Assembly (NCBI GenBank): GCA_022837185.1
Contig: JALHJD010000162.1
Span: 1 to 6,934 of the forward strand
Direction of reading: 5' to 3'
DNA length: 6,934 nucleotides
From: Desulfobacteraceae bacterium
Lineage (GTDB): Bacteria > Desulfobacterota > Desulfobulbia > Desulfobulbales > Desulfobulbaceae
In this document: positions 5,998 through 6,934 of the stretch, piece after piece
Layout of the letters: every line of letters starts with the position of its first letter
Numbering within the stretch: position 1 is the stretch's first letter
Notes under the pieces: generated by a model
What the model saw: only the letters and a program-made list of their open reading frames with translations
The model's database searches: none
What the model was told of the DNA's origin: nothing
Program-made: the position numbers and the translations under genes

Positions 5998-6934
5998 TCA
6001 CGCCCGGGAATACGTTTTTTCATGATATTCGGGCACGATGTTTTTCAGATGCTTTTTCAGCAAATCCACATCCCGGGAAATCACGGCCTGCTCCAGGCGG
6101 GCAAATTCCTCCTCCAGCCACTGCCAGTCGAACTGCCTGCAGTTGGCCAGCAGCAGTTTTTCATGGCCGGTGGGCTTGAGATCTTCACTTTCATGGAGGA
6201 TTTCCTCGAACAGCTTCTCTCCCGGGCGAAGGCCCGTGTAGACGATTTGTATATCCTTGTCGGGCACCAGGCCGGAGAGGCGGATCATCTGCTGGGCCAG
6301 ATCGCGAATCAGGACCGGCTCGCCCATGTCCAGAACAAATATCTCCCCTCCCTGCCCCATGGCCCCGGCCTGCAGGATCAGGCTGACTGCTTCGGGGATG
6401 GTCATGAAATAGCGGGTAATCTCGGGATGGGTCACGGTGACCGGACCGCCCGCTTCAATCTGCTTCTTAAACAGGGGGACCACCGACCCGGTCGATCCCA
6501 GCACGTTGCCGAACCTGGTGGTGATGTACCTGGTGGCGGAGCGCATCTTCAAATTCTGGCAGTAGAGCTCCGCCACCCGCTTGGTGGCCCCCATGACATT
6601 GGCTGGATTGACGGCCTTGTCGGTGGAAACCAGGACAAAGCGGTCGACGCCGTAATGGTCGGCGGCATCGGCCACCACCCTGGTGCCGAAAATATTGTTG
6701 CTGACCCCCTCGGCCGGGTTGAATTCCAGCATGGGCACATGTTTGTAGGCTGCCGCGTGAAAAACGATGTCCGGCTTGAACTGCCTGAACACCCAGTTCA
6801 CCCTTTCCCTGTTTTTTACATCGCCGAGGACCGGCTCAAGGGACAGTTCCGGGTGTTCCTGCCGCAGCTCGTACTCAATATTGTACAGGTTGATCTCCGA
6901 ATTTTCCAGAATGATGAGTCTTGCCGGATTCTGT
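5998..6934 (-). CDS. FlaA1/CapD/WbpM-family nucleotide-sugar 4,6-dehydratase/epimerase (5' end cut by window edge)
   Basis: The last 311 codons and the TGA stop are present; the start lies beyond the right edge, so the Rossmann glycine motif is not seen. The family acts on UDP-GlcNAc-type sugars with NAD(P), commonly as a 4,6-dehydratase feeding O-antigen or capsule precursors. Visible marks, in order, are LYNIEYEL, a conserved VLGDVKN near the edge, FHAAAYKHVPMLE (about 6725-6763), VSTDKAVNPANVMGATKR (about 6577-6630), RFGNVLGS, TRYFMTIPEAV, and LRPGEKLFEEIL near the C-terminus. The usual SDR YxxxK is MxxxK here (6580-6594, Met-Gly-Ala-Thr-Lys), as in the long membrane-anchored WbpM-type members. 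This suggests that the full protein is the roughly 600-residue form with an N-terminal membrane domain, which cannot be checked here. The GTG at 6801 is internal, because conserved family sequence continues upstream of it. The exact substrate and product are not determined. Confidence 0.92.
   Translation of the reverse strand, partial: QNPARLIILENSEINLYNIEYELRQEHPELSLEPVLGDVKNRERVNWVFRQFKPDIVFHAAAYKHVPMLEFNPAEGVSNNIFGTRVVADAADHYGVDRFVLVSTDKAVNPANVMGATKRVAELYCQNLKMRSATRYITTRFGNVLGSTGSVVPLFKKQIEAGGPVTVTHPEITRYFMTIPEAVSLILQAGAMGQGGEIFVLDMGEPVLIRDLAQQMIRLSGLVPDKDIQIVYTGLRPGEKLFEEILHESEDLKPTGHEKLLLANCRQFDWQWLEEEFARLEQAVISRDVDLLKKHLKNIVPEYHEKTYSRA

Noticed and set aside
5699..6001. A 100-codon minus-strand frame across the intergenic gap
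   Set aside because: It overlaps the dehydratase end and ligase start, is Arg/Pro/Ser/Gly-rich, and has no motif or clear ribosome binding site. It is best explained as chance.
1..6934. CRISPR arrays, insertion sequences, tRNA genes or attachment sites
   Set aside because: No regularly spaced repeats, transposase motifs, tRNA-like cloverleaf sequence or terminal inverted repeats were seen on either strand by eye.

Overview
The window reads as part of a Gram-negative surface-polysaccharide locus of the ABC-transporter-dependent O-antigen type. All five recognisable genes lie on the minus strand, so transcription runs from the right edge to the left edge. The DNA is GC-rich, which leaves long but meaningless open frames on the opposite strand. 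The organism cannot be named from this sequence. A Gram-negative proteobacterium or a relative such as Desulfobacterota would fit, but that is inference from gene content only.

In transcription order (right to left) the genes are: (1) the C-terminal half or more of a FlaA1/CapD/WbpM-family nucleotide-sugar dehydratase/epimerase, cut by the right edge (5998-6934); (2) a 280-base intergenic stretch with a candidate terminator hairpin and a weak candidate promoter; (3) a 441-residue polytopic membrane protein of the O-antigen ligase/polymerase (Wzy_C) superfamily (4392-5717); (4) wzm, the membrane subunit of the exporter (3574-4383); (5) wzt, the ATPase subunit with a long C-terminal extension of the carbohydrate-binding type (2269-3561); (6) a very large protein of at least 760 residues, cut by the left edge (1-2282). 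This last frame overlaps the end of wzt by 14 bases. Genes 3 to 6 are separated by 8 bases, 12 bases and a 14-base overlap, so they look like one operon.

The last gene is the most interesting. Read as one uninterrupted frame, it holds an N-terminal class I SAM methyltransferase, then a kinase-like domain with a D-L-x-P-x-N-I-I-V loop and an I-D-x-E metal motif, then a low-complexity linker and a second class I methyltransferase. The methyltransferase-plus-kinase pairing and the gene order wzm-wzt-(methyltransferase/kinase) match the WbdD chain terminators of E. coli O8/O9a-type polymannose O-antigens. There WbdD caps the non-reducing end of the glycan and the C-terminal domain of Wzt recognises the cap.

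The likely joint job, by inference, is as follows. The dehydratase supplies a modified nucleotide sugar. Cytoplasmic enzymes outside the window build the glycan on a lipid carrier. The large protein caps or modifies the chain end. Wzt recognises the finished chain and Wzm exports it, and the Wzy_C-family protein may join it to lipid A-core in the periplasm. The second methyltransferase is not part of the well-studied WbdD layout and could mean a different or double cap.
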